The notes beneath the pieces are model-generated. The model had not been told where the DNA came from. It made no database searches and saw nothing but the letters and a program-made list of their open reading frames with translations. Made by a program: the position numbers and the translations under genes. From contig JAKAAJ010000002.1 in assembly GCA_021802365.1 (NCBI GenBank), positions 1-36,864 on the forward strand: a DNA stretch of 36,864 nt, in the 5' to 3' direction. Numbering within the stretch: position 1 is the first letter of the stretch; every line of letters starts with the position of its first letter. This stretch comes from Thermoplasmata archaeon (GTDB taxonomy: Archaea; Thermoplasmatota; Thermoplasmata; Thermoplasmatales; Thermoplasmataceae). Of the stretch, positions 1-8,830 are shown piece by piece.

Positions 1-12
1 CGCGAAAAATAT

Positions 13-37
13 GGTGCCTGAGATAAATTCTGGCACC
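13..37. repeat. Inverted repeat, possible end of an upstream transcript
   Basis: GGTGCC at 13-18 and GGCACC at 32-37 are perfect 6-bp inverted arms separated by 13 nt. The repeat lies upstream of the first gene's TATA-like region, at the window edge. It could be the terminator hairpin of a gene outside the window or an operator. No T-run follows it closely, so a terminator role is weakly supported. Confidence 0.3.
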
Positions 38-66
38 TTCAAAATACTTAAATACTTTGTACAATA

Positions 67-79
67 TGTCTGTCAGACA
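67..79. promoter_or_regulatory. Short palindrome just upstream of the first gene
   Basis: TGTCTG (67-72), one base, then CAGACA (74-79) form a perfect inverted repeat 5 nt before the start codon at 85. An AT-rich TATA-like stretch lies at about 45-55. A site here would overlap the transcription start or the 5' end of the mRNA, which suits repressor binding or a start-proximal hairpin. The regulator is unknown. Confidence 0.3.
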
Positions 80-84
80 AAGAG

Positions 85-753
85 ATGACACCACCCTACA
101 GTTTGTTTGAGAGGTTCAAGAACAAAATATTTGGGCTTGAGCTTGAGAGGATTTCGAGGCAGAATAAAAAAAACTACGATGTCTCAGTGTATTCTCAGGG
201 TAAGGGAATCTTTTATTCACTGATTTTCTCCATAATGCTATGGTGGATCCCAATAGCAGGACCGGCAATCGCTGGGTACCTTGGGGGCAGGAAATCAGGC
301 ACTATCGGAAAGGCACTTGTATCTGGCTTTGTTTCAACGGCCGTTATAATAATGATAACTTTTGCCCTATCCCCATTCAGGACAGGTGTACTGGGTTCCA
401 CCGGAACTTACTTCTCTTCGGGAGTTCTTCAATTTTCTCAGTCAAATCTCATCGCATATTCCGGTATTCTTAACGATCTCTATACAACATATGGAATAAT
501 AAAGACAATGGCAATCATAATGCCAGGATCAATACTGCTGCTGAATATCTTCTCGTTCACTGGTGGATTTTATTCAAATCTGAAGATGCAGGAGGACAAT
601 CTTTCGCACAGTTTCATGCAGAAAGATGTTGAAAACCGCCTCTCCTCAGTTAAAAAAGTCCCATCCGTGAAGCTGGAGTCCAGAACCATAAAGGAATTCA
701 ATGACGGTTCAGACGATGATTCTGAATACGGGGGTTCCTGGTCATATCTCTGA
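85..753 (+). CDS. Small multi-pass membrane protein, family not firmly recognised
   Basis: This 222-aa protein has three clear hydrophobic segments, at about residues 41-67, 72-96 and 140-162. The N-terminus is basic and the C-terminal tail is polar and acidic, ending in an Asp-rich and Gly/Ser stretch. The pattern WWIPIAGPAIAGYLGG with a second helix directly after it resembles archaeal DUF5518-like small membrane proteins that carry a glycine-rich helical hairpin; this is a resemblance only. The gene is preceded by a TATA-like region and a 6-bp-arm palindrome and converges on the DUF488 gene 27 nt downstream. ATG at 85 is the only start that keeps the charged N-terminus. I cannot assign a function. 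Confidence 0.75.
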   Translation: MTPPYSLFERFKNKIFGLELERISRQNKKNYDVSVYSQGKGIFYSLIFSIMLWWIPIAGPAIAGYLGGRKSGTIGKALVSGFVSTAVIIMITFALSPFRTGVLGSTGTYFSSGVLQFSQSNLIAYSGILNDLYTTYGIIKTMAIIMPGSILLLNIFSFTGGFYSNLKMQEDNLSHSFMQKDVENRLSSVKKVPSVKLESRTIKEFNDGSDDDSEYGGSWSYL

Positions 754-780
754 AATTTCAAGCTGAAGACACCTCAAAGA

Positions 781-1161
781 TCAGGGAGGAAAACCCTCCC
801 GGATTTTTTTCTCCACATATTCTTTCAGAACCGATGCGGAATTAAGATGGGTCTCCTTTGAGGAGAAGAGAAATGTCACAACTTCTGCTGAAGAAATCTC
901 ACCGATAAGTCTGGAAACCTCATTCCTGTTGGAATCCAGCTCTTTGCAATATCGAATTTTGAAATCCTCCCATCTGCCAGGATCATGGCTGTAAAACTTC
1001 CGCAGTTCGTTAGATGGTGCAATATCTTTCAACCAGAGATCAATTTTCAGATCAGCTTTTTTAATTCCTCTTGGCCACAGCCTTTCCACGAGAATGCGTC
1101 TGCCATCAGCAGGCTCCACCGGTTCATAGACTCTCTTCAGTTTTATGCTCAAATGTTTCAT
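781..1161 (-). CDS. DUF488 (YeaO-like) family protein
   Basis: This is a 126-aa soluble protein. The N-terminal block RVYEPVEPADGRRILVERLW, followed by PRGI and then LWLKDIAPS and FYSHDPGRWEDF, is the conserved core of the DUF488/YeaO family, and the length is typical. The biochemical role of the family is not established. The gene is divergent from serS, with about 106 nt between the starts, so the two probably have separate promoters in a shared intergenic space. No truncation or unusual feature is visible. Confidence 0.88.
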   Translation of the reverse strand: MKHLSIKLKRVYEPVEPADGRRILVERLWPRGIKKADLKIDLWLKDIAPSNELRKFYSHDPGRWEDFKIRYCKELDSNRNEVSRLIGEISSAEVVTFLFSSKETHLNSASVLKEYVEKKIREGFPP

Positions 1162-1239
1162 TCAAACAGGTTTTTCAGGAACATAAATGTGTCTAGTGGA
1201 TAGATTTCAATCCCATTTTACCTGAACTCCTTGAAATCC

Positions 1240-1247
1240 TTTTTAAT
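1240..1247 (+). promoter_or_regulatory. TATA box of serS (leaderless-type)
   Basis: TTTTTAAT lies 21-28 nt before the serS ATG at 1268. This is the spacing expected if transcription starts at or within a few bases of the start codon. No Shine-Dalgarno sequence precedes the ATG, which agrees with a leaderless mRNA. Confidence 0.5.
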
Positions 1248-1267
1248 CCTATTGATATAACTCGTAG

Positions 1268-2593
1268 ATGATAGATATCCATCTCCTGAGGGAGAACCCC
1301 GAGATGTTCAGGAAAGCCTTCAAGGCAAGGGGTTTTGACGAGTCTGCTCTGGAAGATTTTTTCAGGCTGGACAGCCAGTGGCGGGAAAAGCTTAAGGATC
1401 TCAACACCCTGAGGCACGAGAAGAATGACATAACCGCCAGCATATCATCCCTCATAAAGGAAGGGAAGGATGTGGAAGATGCCAAAGGAAAGGTAAAATC
1501 AATCAATGAGAGGATCAACTCTCTTGAGACTGAGATGGCAGAAATTGAGAATGCAAGGACAAAGGTTCTCAACATCATGCCCAACCTCCTCCATGAATCA
1601 GTTCCTGTATGCAAAGGGGATGAGAATAACCAGTTCCACAGTTTCTGGGGAAATGCCAGGGTTTACAGCGGGGACCTGGAAGAATTCAAAAATTCAACAG
1701 CAGGTAAGGGTAAATTCACCCTTATTGAGAGAAAGCCTGTGAGCCATGTGGATCTGCTCTCATCCCTCGATCTGGCAGATCTGGAAAGAGCTTCCAGGGT
1801 TTCGGGTGCCAGGTTTTTCTACCTGAAAAACAGGCTTGTAAAGCTTGAGCTGGCTCTTGTAAATTATGCGGTGGATTTTCTCTCAGAAAGAGGTTTCAAC
1901 GTCGTTGAGCCGCCATACATGCTCAACCTGTCAGCAATGAGCGGAGCCACTGATATGGAGACCTTTAAAGACACTCTCTACAAGATGGAGGGTGAAGACC
2001 TGTATCTTATTTCCACTTCAGAGCATCCCATAGCTTCAATGTATATGGGGGAGACTCTTGAATCATCAAGCCTCCCATTGAGAATTGCCGGAGTTTCCCC
2101 ATGCTTCAGAAGAGAGGCAGGTGCCCATGGAAAGGACACCAAAGGGATTTTCAGGGTACATCAGTTCACAAAGATAGAACAGTTCATCTTCTGTCATCCG
2201 GATGAATCATGGGAATTTCTGGAGGAACTGCTTAAGAATTCTGAAGATATATTCAGAAACCTGGAAATTCCATATCGTGTTGTTAATGTCTGTTCAGGTG
2301 AACTGGGAAATCTTGCCGCAAAGAAATATGACATCGAGGCATGGTTCCCTGCTCAGGGAAAGTTCCGTGAAGTTGTGTCGGCATCAAACGACACTGATTA
2401 CCAGGCGAGATCACTTGGAATAAAATTCAGGGGAAAGTCAGGAAACCAGTTCGTGCACACACTGAACTCAACAGCAATTGCTACTACAAGAACAATCGTC
2501 GCAATAATGGAGAATTTCCAGTCAGAGGATGGGAAGAAGATAAAAATACCGGAAGTACTGGTTCCATACACCGGGTTTGACACTATAAGCTAG
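1268..2593 (+). CDS. serS: Seryl-tRNA synthetase
   Basis: Class II aminoacyl-tRNA synthetase that activates serine and charges tRNA-Ser (and tRNA-Sec where present) in the cytoplasm. The 441-aa length is normal for the family. Residues about 1-110 form the tRNA-binding coiled-coil arm, which starts with the typical MIDIHLLRENPEMFRKAF. Motif 2 is visible as CFRREAGAHGKDTKG followed by RVHQFTKIEQF. Motif 3 lies near the C-terminus (SGNQFVHTLNST, later ending in IPEVLVPY). This is the common bacterial/eukaryotic type of SerRS, not the rare methanogen form. It is monocistronic and converges on the flavoprotein gene, with 5 nt between the stops. Transcription is probably leaderless. Confidence 0.97.
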   Translation: MIDIHLLRENPEMFRKAFKARGFDESALEDFFRLDSQWREKLKDLNTLRHEKNDITASISSLIKEGKDVEDAKGKVKSINERINSLETEMAEIENARTKVLNIMPNLLHESVPVCKGDENNQFHSFWGNARVYSGDLEEFKNSTAGKGKFTLIERKPVSHVDLLSSLDLADLERASRVSGARFFYLKNRLVKLELALVNYAVDFLSERGFNVVEPPYMLNLSAMSGATDMETFKDTLYKMEGEDLYLISTSEHPIASMYMGETLESSSLPLRIAGVSPCFRREAGAHGKDTKGIFRVHQFTKIEQFIFCHPDESWEFLEELLKNSEDIFRNLEIPYRVVNVCSGELGNLAAKKYDIEAWFPAQGKFREVVSASNDTDYQARSLGIKFRGKSGNQFVHTLNSTAIATTRTIVAIMENFQSEDGKKIKIPEVLVPYTGFDTIS

Positions 2594-2598
2594 TTATA

Positions 2599-4047
2599 TT
2601 ATCTGCTCATGAAGGCAATTTTTGCACTTGATGAGGAGTACTTCTTCCAGCGGTCAAGTATGGGGAGATGATCCTCATCAACCATATCCATCACGTTCAG
2701 ATACTGCAGAATTCCCTGAACTGCACTGTCCGCATCCCTGACAGCGCTTATGAGATCACGGTTCAGGTTCGTTGAATCTCCTCCTGTGAAAAGACCCCTG
2801 ATTGAGGTCATGTTGAATTCATTAGTTATTGGCTGGCCATGTGGCGTAAGGCGAAGCTGCCTGGCAAATTCCTCACCAAGGAATGAATAGTCAGTTTCCT
2901 GCCCTGTTGCTTCTATGACATAATCCACAGGCATTTCAAGAACACGGTCCTTCTTCGGTATTGGTTTTGCGCGTCCACCCTTGTCAGGAACCATCTCGTT
3001 CTGCCAGTACCTCAGTGTAACTACGCGATCTCCTTCCTTGACGTATTCGAACGGGGTAACCTCCCACATATAGTCAACATGTTCTTCCACTGCCTCCTCC
3101 ATCTCCTCCTCAGCATTCATTGAGGGATATCCTGGCCTGTCAATGTCTCTTCTTCTGTACATTATATGGACGTTCTTTGCCCCAAGCCTCAGGGATGTTC
3201 TTGAGGAATCATTTGCCGTGAATCCTCCCCCTATGATCGCAACATTTTGACCCACATCAATACGCTCGCCAAAGCTTGCTCTTCTTAGAAACTCAGTGGC
3301 ATGTATAACATTCTTTGCGTCGCTCCCCGGGGTACCTGTCATCCTTGGCTTCTGGTTTCCAACAGATATGTAAACGGCATCAAAACTCTCCATTATCTCC
3401 TTGAATGATATATCCTTACCAACCTCTGTATTCAGCCTTACGTCTACTCCCTGGTCGATGATGAAGCCTATTTCCTTATCCAGAACATCCTGTGGAAGTC
3501 TGTATCTGGGAATGCCAGTCTTCATGAATCCTCCAAGTGCTGGAAGCTTCTCGAATATGGTCACCTTTATTCCCTGTACTGAGAGATAAAATGCTGCAGT
3601 AAGGCCAGATGGCCCTCCCCCTACAACAGCGACCTTCTTTCCGATAAATCTTTTCCTTGGAATATTGAGGACCTGTGAATAATCGTCAAACTTGTCCGCA
3701 GCATATCTCTTCATGTGTCTGATGGCAATGGGGCCACCGGTGTCATACAGAACGCATATGTCTTCACAGAGATGTGTGCATACTCTTCCAATAATTGCGG
3801 GAAAAGGAAGGTTTTCGAAAACAATCCTGACAGTCTGTGCCGGGTCCCCCACGGCACTGCTCCTTATGTACCCTCCAATGTCAAGGCTGGCAGGGCAGGA
3901 TTGTGTGCATATGTTACATCCAAGGCATCTGCTGGCCTCAGCAACCGCTTCAGAATCAGTATAACCTTTAACGGGTTCTAGCTTAAAACTTCCTATTCTT
4001 TTTTCAGGGTCTTCATGTTCTATCTTCACTCTTTCGAAGTTAAGCAT
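2599..4047 (-). CDS. GltD-like FAD/NAD(P)H oxidoreductase (glutamate synthase beta-subunit family), orphan
   Basis: 482 aa. An N-terminal Fe-S region has RCLGCNICTQSCP (about residues 40-52), then a second cysteine group GRVCTHLCEDICV. Next come an FAD Rossmann motif VAVVGGGPSGLTAAFYLS, an NAD(P) motif VAIIGGGFTANDSSRTS, and a C-terminal GLFTGGDS FAD signature. This is the architecture of the glutamate synthase small subunit and its relatives (NfnB, sulfide dehydrogenase SudA, dihydropyrimidine dehydrogenase). In all of these it passes electrons between NAD(P)H and a partner. No glutamate synthase large subunit or NfnA-like subunit is adjacent, so the electron acceptor is unknown. It lies downstream of the TSUP/DUF1634 pair but is separated from it by a T7 terminator-like run. 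Confidence 0.85.
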   Translation of the reverse strand: MLNFERVKIEHEDPEKRIGSFKLEPVKGYTDSEAVAEASRCLGCNICTQSCPASLDIGGYIRSSAVGDPAQTVRIVFENLPFPAIIGRVCTHLCEDICVLYDTGGPIAIRHMKRYAADKFDDYSQVLNIPRKRFIGKKVAVVGGGPSGLTAAFYLSVQGIKVTIFEKLPALGGFMKTGIPRYRLPQDVLDKEIGFIIDQGVDVRLNTEVGKDISFKEIMESFDAVYISVGNQKPRMTGTPGSDAKNVIHATEFLRRASFGERIDVGQNVAIIGGGFTANDSSRTSLRLGAKNVHIMYRRRDIDRPGYPSMNAEEEMEEAVEEHVDYMWEVTPFEYVKEGDRVVTLRYWQNEMVPDKGGRAKPIPKKDRVLEMPVDYVIEATGQETDYSFLGEEFARQLRLTPHGQPITNEFNMTSIRGLFTGGDSTNLNRDLISAVRDADSAVQGILQYLNVMDMVDEDHLPILDRWKKYSSSSAKIAFMSR

Positions 4048-4116
4048 TTGCGGAACCTAATCTAACATTTCTACATCGGTAATAAACATTTTTTTAGCCT
4101 TATGGTGAAATGATGG

Positions 4117-4123
4117 AAAAAAA
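4117..4123 (-). terminator. T-run after the TSUP/DUF1634 pair
   Basis: Seven A residues on the plus strand give a T7 run in the minus-strand transcript, 3 nt past the DUF1634 stop codon. An oligo-T stretch without a hairpin is the usual archaeal terminator. Confidence 0.5.
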
Positions 4124-4126
4124 GGA

Positions 4127-4531
4127 TCAGGTATGAATCAGTGAAGGTATTGCCAGCATTGCAAAGAAAAGATTGAAAAGCACAATAAGGCTCATTGCTA
4201 TGTAAAGGCGGTTTCCTGCAGTTATAAATGTAACCATTGATGTGAAAACAACAGTTATAGGTGTGAAGATCAGAACCCAGAGGCCGAGAGTTATAAAGTA
4301 CAGAGGATCAACAGCTATCAAACCCTGTACTATATGTGTTGGGTTCAGGTAGGAGGAGTTAAATGTGGAATGGAATGATGCTATCTGAGATATACTCACT
4401 CCGTCAGCACTTCCCCTTATGAAGAGGAGTATAACTCCTACAATTATGAGTGAAAGGCTGCTCAATACGCCTACTCGCAATATCAGGCTGGTAATACTAT
4501 CTATATCACGCTGCTTTGACGGCACGTTCAC
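4127..4531 (-). CDS. DUF1634 membrane protein, partner of TSUP transporter
   Basis: 134 aa with three hydrophobic segments: about residues 13-35 (ILRVGVLSSLSLIIVGVILL), 75-100 and 110-130. The opening pattern with an Arg-Val-Gly-Val helix and the three-helix layout match DUF1634, a family usually encoded next to TauE/SafE-type (TSUP) transporters. Its start overlaps the end of the TSUP gene by 26 nt, so the two are translationally coupled. The likely role is an accessory subunit of the transporter in the cytoplasmic membrane; this is inferred from neighbourhood and not from any known activity. Confidence 0.8.
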   Translation of the reverse strand: MNVPSKQRDIDSITSLILRVGVLSSLSLIIVGVILLFIRGSADGVSISQIASFHSTFNSSYLNPTHIVQGLIAVDPLYFITLGLWVLIFTPITVVFTSMVTFITAGNRLYIAMSLIVLFNLFFAMLAIPSLIHT

Positions 4532-5489
4532 CCCTCCTTGTTTTAAGATACAGGCCAGATATCATAATTATTGCTACAGCTATAGATATCATCTCCTCGA
4601 TGGTTGTTGCTATGACAAGCACTTTTGCCTTGTCAAGTCCTTCAAGGAGCATCTCTACGCCAAGGAATGAGAGAATAGAGAAGAAAATCCATCTGATATT
4701 TTTGTTGGTTATCTTCAGCAGCAGACGGCTTCCAATATATGCTCCTATAACAACACCTATTGCAGTAGCACCGGCTATGAAAAGCTGTATGTATCCCTCA
4801 TACCAGTAGATTGAGCTTCCAGTTGCCGCTGTTATTCCTATCATGAAGTTGCTTGTTGTGGTGGTAACTTTCATTGGCAGGTTCATTGCCCAGTCCATTC
4901 CAAGGACCTTCAGAGCACCACTGCCAATACCAAGGAGGCCGGAGATCACACCAGCAAAGAACATTATTATTTCTGCCAGCCACCATCTGACACCCTCGTA
5001 GCTGATTTTCTTTTTCAACTTTGTATCATAATATTCTCCGGCAAGCTGAAAAATTCTTGTTGTCCAGTCAGGCTTTCTCTTCAATGGTTCTTCGCTTGAG
5101 CTTCTCTGTATAGTGGGAATCAGTGAACCAAGAAGAACAATTCCGAAGAGAACATAAATGATCCAGCTGGCATGAGCTTCATGCACAGCCACAATTGTTA
5201 AAGATCCCACAATAGCACCGGCAGTAGTTGCTATCTCCAGCCCTACTCCTATCTTAATATTGGCAATCTTGTGCTTTGTATAGCCACTTGCAGATCCCGC
5301 ACTGGTTGCTATTGTTGAGATAAGGCTAGCTCCTGTTGCAAAGTAAATTGGGATTCCATAGAAGAGTGTGAGCAGTGGAACCAGAACTGTTGCCCCACCA
5401 AGTCCGGTAAGTGACCCCAGTATGCCTGCCATTGCCCCTCCACCCAGAATGGAAAGGAAACGCAATATCAGAGTAATATCAGATGTCAA
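4506..5489 (-). CDS. TSUP (TauE/SafE) family anion exporter/permease
   Basis: 327-aa integral membrane protein with about eight transmembrane segments in two repeats. The first repeat opens with the hallmark GILGSLTGLGGATVLVPLL; the second has GVISGLLGIGSGALKVLGMD. Family members move sulfite, sulfonates or other organic anions across the cytoplasmic membrane; the substrate here is not readable. A polar cytoplasmic loop lies between the halves (about residues 130-170, rich in Ser/Glu/Lys). It is translationally coupled to the DUF1634 gene. A role in sulfur handling would suit an acidophile that lives among reduced sulfur compounds, but that is inference. Confidence 0.9.
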   Translation of the reverse strand: MTSDITLILRFLSILGGGAMAGILGSLTGLGGATVLVPLLTLFYGIPIYFATGASLISTIATSAGSASGYTKHKIANIKIGVGLEIATTAGAIVGSLTIVAVHEAHASWIIYVLFGIVLLGSLIPTIQRSSSEEPLKRKPDWTTRIFQLAGEYYDTKLKKKISYEGVRWWLAEIIMFFAGVISGLLGIGSGALKVLGMDWAMNLPMKVTTTTSNFMIGITAATGSSIYWYEGYIQLFIAGATAIGVVIGAYIGSRLLLKITNKNIRWIFFSILSFLGVEMLLEGLDKAKVLVIATTIEEMISIAVAIIMISGLYLKTRRGERAVKAA

Positions 5490-5551
5490 CGGAAAGGAAT
5501 GTAAGCATCGTATAAAGTAAATTCCATTATGGTCGCCACAAAGGAAACCAA

Positions 5552-7378
5552 CTATTCATGAATTGAAATTTTTTTACTGGATTCTCCAAGATCATGCTCA
5601 TAATAAACAATTACACTGTAAGTTCCGGTAACGTTTATCAAATCAGATTCTGCCAGAGGGTGAAGTTCAAAGGTGCAGGTAATTCCAACTCTGAGGGACA
5701 CATTTCCTTCTGTTCCCCAAATATAGCCGTTCTGGTTTACCATCGGTGCTCCCCCCACAAATCTGAAATATAATGGATTCACCGAATTTTGCTGGCCAAG
5801 ATAGGTGACATTTGCTTCCATATAGGACAGTGTCCCATTTGAATAATATTGTGGCACTATACTGTTTACCCTTAAGGAAGGAGCCCTTTCGAAATGAATT
5901 GAAGCGGCTACAGGAACTGCAATAAGAACAACAGCAAAAACGGCAATTTTTCTTAACTTGTTTCTGGAGAATCTGATGGTTTTGGTTTGTGATTCCCGAA
6001 CCTTTAATTCCCTGGATGCAAGGAAAGGAATCAAAAGGACAGCCATCATGGGCCAGTACATCAGGTATTCGGCAAGAGACCGGTAATTGAAGATGAAGAT
6101 CAATATGGGAAAAGCCAGAAAACCGTACTGAATTCTATCTGTGTAAATGATGTATATTACAATAAAGAAAATCAGTAAAAATATGACCATGAATGTATAG
6201 AAGTCTCTGGTCACATCAATGAAACCTAGAAAGGAATATTGTGAAGGACCAAAACCTATTCCTATGAGATTCTGAATCTCTGGTGCAAGCATATCATGCA
6301 CATAGGCGTAGGGAGATTTCAGAATGAAATATCCATTGAAAACAGTGAATGCCACTACGGAAGAGAATATGAATTTGATTGACTCCCTCATTCCGTACCT
6401 TCTGGCAATCAGAATAAGCATGAATGGATACAGCAGTAGAGGCACCTGTTTAAGCGAAAGTGCTGAACCCATCAATGCCCCAGACAGATAGCTCTTCTGC
6501 AGGCAGATCAATGATAGTGCAGTGAGAGTCATCCAGAATATGTCAGAGAAACCAAGTGAATACTGTGTCAGGAGAAGGGGCTGAATAATGAAAGCTGCGG
6601 AGATGGCAGTTCCTGAAAGAATATTGACATTCCTTTTTATGAATGCCAGAGGGATTATGTAGAGAGGTATCAGTCCAATAAAAGGGCTGATCCTGAGCAA
6701 CCTGGCAGGAACCAGTAAAAGAAATGAGAGAGAGGGATAGCTCAGATTTGTGACATAACCGCCTGCCATGTTTGGAGTCATGGCCGTAACCGGAATTGGT
6801 AGAGCTTTGAAAACCCCTGCAGTGACAGAATTGATATAAGGGTCCAACCCACTTAAAAACTGAATTGATGAATACCAGTCAATGGTAAATTCATCAGAGG
6901 ATGGCAAGCTGACCTTATAAAAATAGAGGATCAGGATAAACATAAAAATAGAAAAAGAAAGGGCCTTTATCCACCAGTTGAATCTGAACCCTGCAAAATG
7001 TGGCATATGTGTCAGTCTTCCTCTGAAAGTATACAGGAAAACACCTGCAATGGCAAGCGGAACGATAACCCTTATCAGGGAGTCATACCCTGTTGAGGTC
7101 ATGGTCTGAATCAAAAGCTGGGCTATCAGGTAAAATAGGACAAATATCACAAGTGAGGCTCGGAAATGCGGCAGTTTATAGCCAGAAGGAAGAAGGGCCT
7201 GAAGAAGGACTGTGAATGCCAGAACCGCTAATGCAAATTCAGCTGAAATCTGAAATACTCCTCCGTATCCCAGAAGATACTGAATGGCATTCAGAGTCCC
7301 TATTATACCAAGTGAAGCCAGTGAAAGTGAAATCCTTGAAAATTCATCTTCCTCGGAATCTCTAGTTTCCAAATTCAC
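5552..7378 (-). CDS. Polytopic membrane protein, probable lipid-linked-sugar glycosyltransferase (GT-C type)
   Basis: 608 aa with about 11-13 hydrophobic helices through residue about 490, followed by a beta-rich extracytoplasmic tail of about 120 aa. The pattern of many helices with an acidic loop after the first few (SSDEFTIDWYSSIQFLSGLDPY) fits GT-C enzymes of the GT87/DUF2029-like kind, which use polyprenyl-phosphate sugars. The start is GTG at 7378, which overlaps the stop of the upstream GT2 gene (GTGA), with GGAGAAG just before it. That tight coupling to a dolichyl-phosphate sugar synthase supports a role in building surface glycans or glycoproteins: one enzyme makes the lipid-linked sugar, the other uses it. 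The exact donor and acceptor are not visible. Confidence 0.7.
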   Translation of the reverse strand: MNLETRDSEEDEFSRISLSLASLGIIGTLNAIQYLLGYGGVFQISAEFALAVLAFTVLLQALLPSGYKLPHFRASLVIFVLFYLIAQLLIQTMTSTGYDSLIRVIVPLAIAGVFLYTFRGRLTHMPHFAGFRFNWWIKALSFSIFMFILILYFYKVSLPSSDEFTIDWYSSIQFLSGLDPYINSVTAGVFKALPIPVTAMTPNMAGGYVTNLSYPSLSFLLLVPARLLRISPFIGLIPLYIIPLAFIKRNVNILSGTAISAAFIIQPLLLTQYSLGFSDIFWMTLTALSLICLQKSYLSGALMGSALSLKQVPLLLYPFMLILIARRYGMRESIKFIFSSVVAFTVFNGYFILKSPYAYVHDMLAPEIQNLIGIGFGPSQYSFLGFIDVTRDFYTFMVIFLLIFFIVIYIIYTDRIQYGFLAFPILIFIFNYRSLAEYLMYWPMMAVLLIPFLASRELKVRESQTKTIRFSRNKLRKIAVFAVVLIAVPVAASIHFERAPSLRVNSIVPQYYSNGTLSYMEANVTYLGQQNSVNPLYFRFVGGAPMVNQNGYIWGTEGNVSLRVGITCTFELHPLAESDLINVTGTYSVIVYYEHDLGESSKKISIHE

Positions 7379-8427
7379 CTTCTCCAGACTATGGATATTG
7401 AGGTAAGATATGTGAATGCGAATGCAACTATAATGCCGAAGAGATTCGCGATCAGGGGGTTAAAACTGAAATTAATCAGTGTAAGAAAAATAGCGATGTT
7501 TATCCCGACGCCTCCCAGATTGAAAACGTTGTATTTCAGCATCCTCAAAAAATATTTTCCGCTTCCGTTTCCAGTGGTTCTGAATGTTATTTTGTCGTTA
7601 AGGACAAAGTTCGAAATGACGCTGGCCTCCACTGCTATGACCTCCGAGGCATTTCCAATGAGGCCAAGAAATGCCTTGAGAAGCATCTCATTGACAATCA
7701 CACCGGATATTCCCACAAGGACGTATCGCATCAGGTATCCTTTTCTTGAAACTAGCGACAGGTACTGGAATATGTCACCAGTTCTGAGTTTGCTGTTCCC
7801 TTCCCCTCTTTTCCTGAACCTGATCGGAAACTCTTCAATTATGAAGTTAGCGCTGAGTGCCCTCCTTAAGATATCCACCTGGCCAGCATAGGAAGGGGAC
7901 ACCGCCTGAATCTTATTATCTGAAACGATAAAGTCAGCAAGCTCCCTTGAATATACTCGATATCCACTGGTTGCATCTCTTATTCTGCTTGAAAAGGCTA
8001 GTCTGAATAGAATATTGGCCGACTTGCTCATCAGTTTTCTGGATATTGAATCTTCACTGCTCCCCCCTTTCACATACCTGGAACCTATGAGCAGGTCAAG
8101 CTTCCTGGATTCTGCATATCTGATCATTGAATCAATGCTTTCAGGGTCATGGGAAGAATCAGAGTCAATTGTCACAATGTATCTGTCATCTGAAGACAGA
8201 TTCCTGAAACCTTCCAGGACAGCAGAGACAAGCCCCATCTTCTTACCTCTTTCAATGAACAGAACATTATCTTTTCCCAGACAGAGCTCAGGTGTACCAT
8301 CAGTGGAGCCATCGTCAATTATAATCAGACGGTATGCATTTAATTTAGGAAGCAGGTTTTCGAGATTCTTCTTCTCATTCAAAACCGGGATTATGATTGA
8401 AAATCTCCTTTTTGGTTCTTCTGGCAT
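7375..8427 (-). CDS. GT2 glycosyltransferase fused to GtrA-like membrane domain (dolichyl-phosphate sugar synthase type)
   Basis: 350 aa. Residues about 8-220 are a GT-A catalytic domain of family 2: the opening FSIIIPVLNEKKNLENLLP, the nucleotide-binding DDGSTDGTPEL, and the metal-binding DSDSSHDPESI, followed by GSRYVKGG and RDATSGYRVYSREL. This series is typical of dolichol-phosphate mannose/glucose synthases. Residues about 230-350 carry four membrane helices of the GtrA type. The predicted reaction is transfer of a sugar from GDP- or UDP-sugar to a polyprenyl phosphate at the membrane, with the GtrA part helping to move or anchor it. It is the first gene of a two-gene operon. A small perfect inverted repeat (AACAC, T5, GTGTT at 8459-8473) lies just upstream. 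Confidence 0.9.
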   Translation of the reverse strand: MPEEPKRRFSIIIPVLNEKKNLENLLPKLNAYRLIIIDDGSTDGTPELCLGKDNVLFIERGKKMGLVSAVLEGFRNLSSDDRYIVTIDSDSSHDPESIDSMIRYAESRKLDLLIGSRYVKGGSSEDSISRKLMSKSANILFRLAFSSRIRDATSGYRVYSRELADFIVSDNKIQAVSPSYAGQVDILRRALSANFIIEEFPIRFRKRGEGNSKLRTGDIFQYLSLVSRKGYLMRYVLVGISGVIVNEMLLKAFLGLIGNASEVIAVEASVISNFVLNDKITFRTTGNGSGKYFLRMLKYNVFNLGGVGINIAIFLTLINFSFNPLIANLFGIIVAFAFTYLTSISIVWRR

Positions 8428-8830
8428 TGGACTGAATAGGTAAGGATAACTAAACTAAAACACTTTTTGTGTTATAACGACACCAATCTATATGCTTAGT
8501 ATGAAAAGGAAAATAACTCAATTTCATTTTTTAATCTGGCACTGAAATTTCAATGGCCAAGTCTGATAAAGAATATCTCTCCTGTTAATCCGTCTTATCA
8601 GTAAAGCTACGCATTGTTATATTTATGAAAATGGGCCCAGACAGCTCATTGATCATTTTTATAAAGGAAGGAGAAATCATAAACAGATACATCAGGACTG
8701 GAAATATTCCTTAGAATTACAATAATCCAGTCATTCTGAAGAATTCAACAGGAAAAATAAAGATCACCCCAGGTATTGTTTTTATTTCATATTGGGCATG
8801 GGGTATTCAAAACTTATATGAGGCCCTTGA
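8428..8830. other. Gene-free intergenic stretch
   Basis: AT-rich stretch between the glycan operon (start at 8427) and the PadR gene's stop (8831). It holds the inverted repeat 8459-8473 near the glycan-operon promoter. There is also a 30-codon open frame from an ATG at 8625 with an AT-rich TATA-like run just before it. The latter resembles no protein I know and I do not call it a gene. Confidence 0.5.

Noticed and set aside
7391..7891. 166-aa plus-strand frame opposite the GT2/GtrA gene
   Set aside because: Shadow of a well-supported glycosyltransferase; no start signals or motif.
8625..8717. 30-codon open frame with TATA-like run before an ATG on the plus strand
   Set aside because: Very short, no ribosome binding site, no known motif; such frames arise by chance in AT-rich gaps.
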